A stretch of DNA of 7,249 bases, from contig DAOVXU010000081.1 in the NCBI GenBank assembly GCA_030635995.1, forward strand, positions 1-7,249, read 5' to 3'. Of the stretch, positions 5,087 to 7,249 are shown piece after piece. A program made the position numbers and the translations under genes. Position 1 is the first letter of the stretch. Every line of letters starts with the position of its first letter. The stretch comes from Arcobacter sp. Lineage in GTDB: Bacteria; Campylobacterota; Campylobacteria; Campylobacterales; Arcobacteraceae. The notes beneath the pieces are model-generated. The model searched no databases. It was not told the DNA's origin and saw only the letters and a list, made by a program, of their open reading frames with translations.

Positions 5087-5102
5087 AGCTTAATAGCTTA
5101 AT
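5087..5102. repeat. 8-bp tandem duplication across a kinase stop codon
   Basis: AGCTTAAT occurs twice in direct succession (5087-5094 and 5095-5102). The duplication covers the last codons and the stop of the first kinase. It looks like a recent slippage event with no effect on the conserved domains. Confidence 0.6.
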
Positions 5103-7192
5103 GGTAACTCTATTGTAAATACTGCACCACTTTGACTATTATAAACACTTAAATGCCCCTTTAAAGACTTCTCAATTATATCTTTACTCATATGAAGACC
5201 TAGTCCTGTACCTTGTGTTTGATGTTTAGTTGTATAATATGGATCAAATATTTTAGGCATAACTTTAGCAGGAACTCCTCCTCCATTATCTTCAATTATA
5301 ATTATAGCTTTTTGATTTTCATATTTTAAATCTATTTTAATCCACTTATCTTCTATTTTATTTTCTATTTGTATATCTTTTGCATTGTTTATAATATTTA
5401 TAACTACTTGTGACAATTCCCCTAATACCATAGTTATTGTTATATCCTCACAGTTATTAATATTATTTATTAGATTTACTTGATGGTTTTCAAGTGATGC
5501 TTGTATAATATCTATAGTACTATTTAATCTATCTTGAAGTATTACAGTTTTTACTTCTTTTTTCTCTTTAATATAATCTCTAAAAGTATCTATTGTTTTT
5601 GATAAAAACTGTGCATGTTCATTAATATTATTACAAGATTCTAATAATTGCTTATCTTCTAATATCCCACACTCTTTTTGTACTATTATACCAGTAGCTA
5701 ATGTACTAATTACACTTAAAGGTTGTCTCCACTGATGAGCAATATTCCCTATCATTTCACCCATTTGTGCATTTTTTGTTTTTTCCAACATATCTTGCTT
5801 ATGTTCAATAGCTTCTTGTCTTTTAACCTCTAATTCAGTAATATCAGTAAAAGTAACCACACAATCTTTATTTATAATATTATTACTATTTGTATTAATT
5901 TGAAAAATATGTATTTTGTCATCTATATCTTTCATTTTTACTTGATGTAGAGAAGAAAATTCAAAAAGTATAATATCTAACCAACTTTTATTATCTTGTT
6001 CTTTTTGTAGATAACTATCCTCTTCTATAAAAAAATCACATATACAATCATGATTATTTTCAAAATCTTCTAATGTTTTATAATTAAAAAAATCTAATAA
6101 AGCTTTATTTACACTTTTTATATGCACTCCATCGGTTAAGATTATAAAATTTGTTTGAGAGTCTAAAATACCCTGTAACTCATCTTTTTTAGTAAATAAA
6201 ATATATAAAAGATAAAACCCAATTGCTAAAAAAAGTATAAATAAAATAATAATAGTATAGATATAATTATCAGATAATATTGTATGTTTTCCTAAACTTC
6301 TTATTGATAAAAACCCAATCTTTTCTTTTGTGATTTTATTTATAATTGGGATAATAGTAATAATCATATCTATATTTTTATCGTAAACTGAAGATGGTTT
6401 ATCTTTTTGTCCCATAACTCTAATCATCTTCGTGATATTTTTTTGAGGCACAAGATTTTTCATCTCTTTTTTTGATACTTTTTTTAACTCTTTTAGCACC
6501 AATTTATCAAAATAATAATCTTTATGATGGGATGGTTTATATGTTGATTTTATACCTTTAATATTTTGCTGTTGAATAGCACTAAGTTTTACAAATAAAT
6601 TACTTAATACATCATATTGTTTCATAATAGAAGCTGTAACCGTATGAGTTCCAAATGTTAAATCTATATTACCTACATGTATATCATCTTTAAATATAGG
6701 ATAAACAAATCTTAGACCATAATTTTTAGTACCAATTTCAATAGTATGCACTGGTTTATGATATTGATTTATATGCACTATTGAAGGTCTTACATTAGAT
6801 AAACTATCTCCATATCTTCTAATGTCACTCATTCTTAAAAAACTTATATTATTGGGCAAACTAATTTGTATCTGTTTTATCCCTACTTTTTTTAATTTGT
6901 TATATCTAAATATCAAATCATTATACATATCTTTTCTTATTTTATTTCGTTGATTTATAGGTGTAGTTTGAAGTTGAGATAATCTACTTTTTAGTTTTCC
7001 CATTTTTATTAGTCCTGAACTTAAAGTTGTAGCTAAATGATGCTTTTCTGAATAAACTGTATTGTATGCTCGTAAATAAGTTTCTGTTGTATGGGACAAC
7101 TGCTCTTTTATTGTATTTTGATTAAATAACAGTATCCCATATGTCACAACAATGCTTAAAACTAAAAATAATATTAACAATAACTTTTTCAT
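5090..7192 (-). CDS. Sensor histidine kinase, dCache_3-like sensor with PAS
   Basis: This is a 700-residue membrane kinase. Helix 1 is at about 3-23 and helix 2 at about 309-332. The region between resembles dCache_3, with 'SLPNNISFLRMSDIRRYGDSL' near 111-131 and 'YGLRFVYPIF' at 158-167; the LPNNISFLRM core is identical to that of the neighbouring kinase. A PAS-like region at about 340-455 ends in 'VTFTDITELEVKRQE'. HisKA has phospho-acceptor His486 in 'GNIAHQWRQPLSVIST'. The ATPase domain shows N-box Asn602-Asn603, G1 DNGGGVP at 635-641, F-box IFDPYYTTK at 648-656 and G2 GTGLGLHM at 661-668, so all catalytic boxes are intact. No receiver domain is present. The start has no clear ribosome binding site; it overlaps the upstream stop as ATGA, which implies coupled translation with that gene. 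Ligand and partner regulator are unknown. Confidence 0.93.
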   Translation of the reverse strand: MKKLLLILFLVLSIVVTYGILLFNQNTIKEQLSHTTETYLRAYNTVYSEKHHLATTLSSGLIKMGKLKSRLSQLQTTPINQRNKIRKDMYNDLIFRYNKLKKVGIKQIQISLPNNISFLRMSDIRRYGDSLSNVRPSIVHINQYHKPVHTIEIGTKNYGLRFVYPIFKDDIHVGNIDLTFGTHTVTASIMKQYDVLSNLFVKLSAIQQQNIKGIKSTYKPSHHKDYYFDKLVLKELKKVSKKEMKNLVPQKNITKMIRVMGQKDKPSSVYDKNIDMIITIIPIINKITKEKIGFLSIRSLGKHTILSDNYIYTIIILFILFLAIGFYLLYILFTKKDELQGILDSQTNFIILTDGVHIKSVNKALLDFFNYKTLEDFENNHDCICDFFIEEDSYLQKEQDNKSWLDIILFEFSSLHQVKMKDIDDKIHIFQINTNSNNIINKDCVVTFTDITELEVKRQEAIEHKQDMLEKTKNAQMGEMIGNIAHQWRQPLSVISTLATGIIVQKECGILEDKQLLESCNNINEHAQFLSKTIDTFRDYIKEKKEVKTVILQDRLNSTIDIIQASLENHQVNLINNINNCEDITITMVLGELSQVVINIINNAKDIQIENKIEDKWIKIDLKYENQKAIIIIEDNGGGVPAKVMPKIFDPYYTTKHQTQGTGLGLHMSKDIIEKSLKGHLSVYNSQSGAVFTIELPLSY

Positions 7193-7249
7193 ATTTTATT
7201 ATTGCTAATTCTTGCCCAAATTCTACTTAAATTAAAATCAAATTTTGTA
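7189..7249 (-). CDS. C-terminal end of an upstream gene, function unknown
   Basis: A minus-strand frame is open from the window edge to a TGA at 7189-7191, ending in the residues TKFDFNLSRIWARISNNKI. The stop shares bases with the kinase start (ATGA at 7192-7189), a classical operon junction, and the kinase lacks its own ribosome binding site, which fits termination-reinitiation. The stretch is too short to name. A response regulator or a periplasmic binding protein would be natural partners for such a kinase, but nothing here decides it. Nineteen open codons could also be chance. Confidence 0.5.
   Translation of the reverse strand, partial: TKFDFNLSRIWARISNNKI

Larger units (their letters stand above)
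4258..5089. other. 832-base intergenic region with decayed mobile DNA and regulatory repeats
   Basis: The gap lies between the start of the second kinase and the stop of the first. In order of minus-strand reading it holds an 11-bp repeat array (5008-5040), about 109 bases with no counterpart in the other gap except a dyad site (4941-4955), a conserved box (4857-4898), an imperfect hairpin (4780-4832), a transposase fragment (4564-4782), two 16-bp palindromes (4464-4479 and 4401-4416) and the kinase promoter (4304-4333). No intact gene is visible. The stretch 4334-4563, apart from the palindromes, shows nothing I can name. Confidence 0.65.

Overview
The window is AT-rich DNA with every supported gene on the minus strand. 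It reads like the chromosome of a Campylobacterota species, most likely Arcobacter-like. That placement is an inference from base composition, strong purine-rich ribosome binding sites and the H-box wording 'IAHQWRQPL' shared by both histidine kinases. It is not a database result.

In the direction of transcription (right to left) the layout is as follows. (1) At 7189-7249 are the last 18-19 codons of a gene that continues beyond the window; its stop overlaps the next start as ATGA. (2) At 5090-7192 is a 700-residue membrane histidine kinase with an extracytoplasmic dCache_3-like sensor, a PAS-like region, HisKA and HATPase_c. (3) An 832-base gap (4258-5089) holds a three-unit 11-bp direct-repeat array, dyad-symmetric sites, a 53-base imperfect hairpin, a C-terminal transposase fragment and a promoter for the next gene. 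(4) At 2326-4257 is a second, paralogous kinase of 643 residues, with a coiled coil where the first has PAS. (5) A 316-base gap (2010-2325) carries a second copy of the same repeat array and of a 42-base flanking box, plus three perfect 11-bp repeats next to the start of the following operon. (6) A tightly packed operon follows: a mono-haem cytochrome c, a DUF4405-type membrane protein, a LolD/MacB-type ABC ATPase, and the first 90 residues of an FtsX-like permease that runs off the left edge.

The likely working picture is two sensors of similar external cues, encoded next to a redox-plus-transport operon that they may control through a response regulator not present in the window. The main new signal is non-coding. 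The sequence just downstream of each kinase is duplicated (array at 2249-2281 versus 5008-5040; flanking box at 2202-2243 versus 4857-4898), and its 11-bp phasing is what OmpR/PhoB-family regulators usually bind. I infer a duplication of kinase plus regulatory region. One copy still precedes the cytochrome operon. The other has been expanded by about 104 bases and is followed by insertion-sequence debris.
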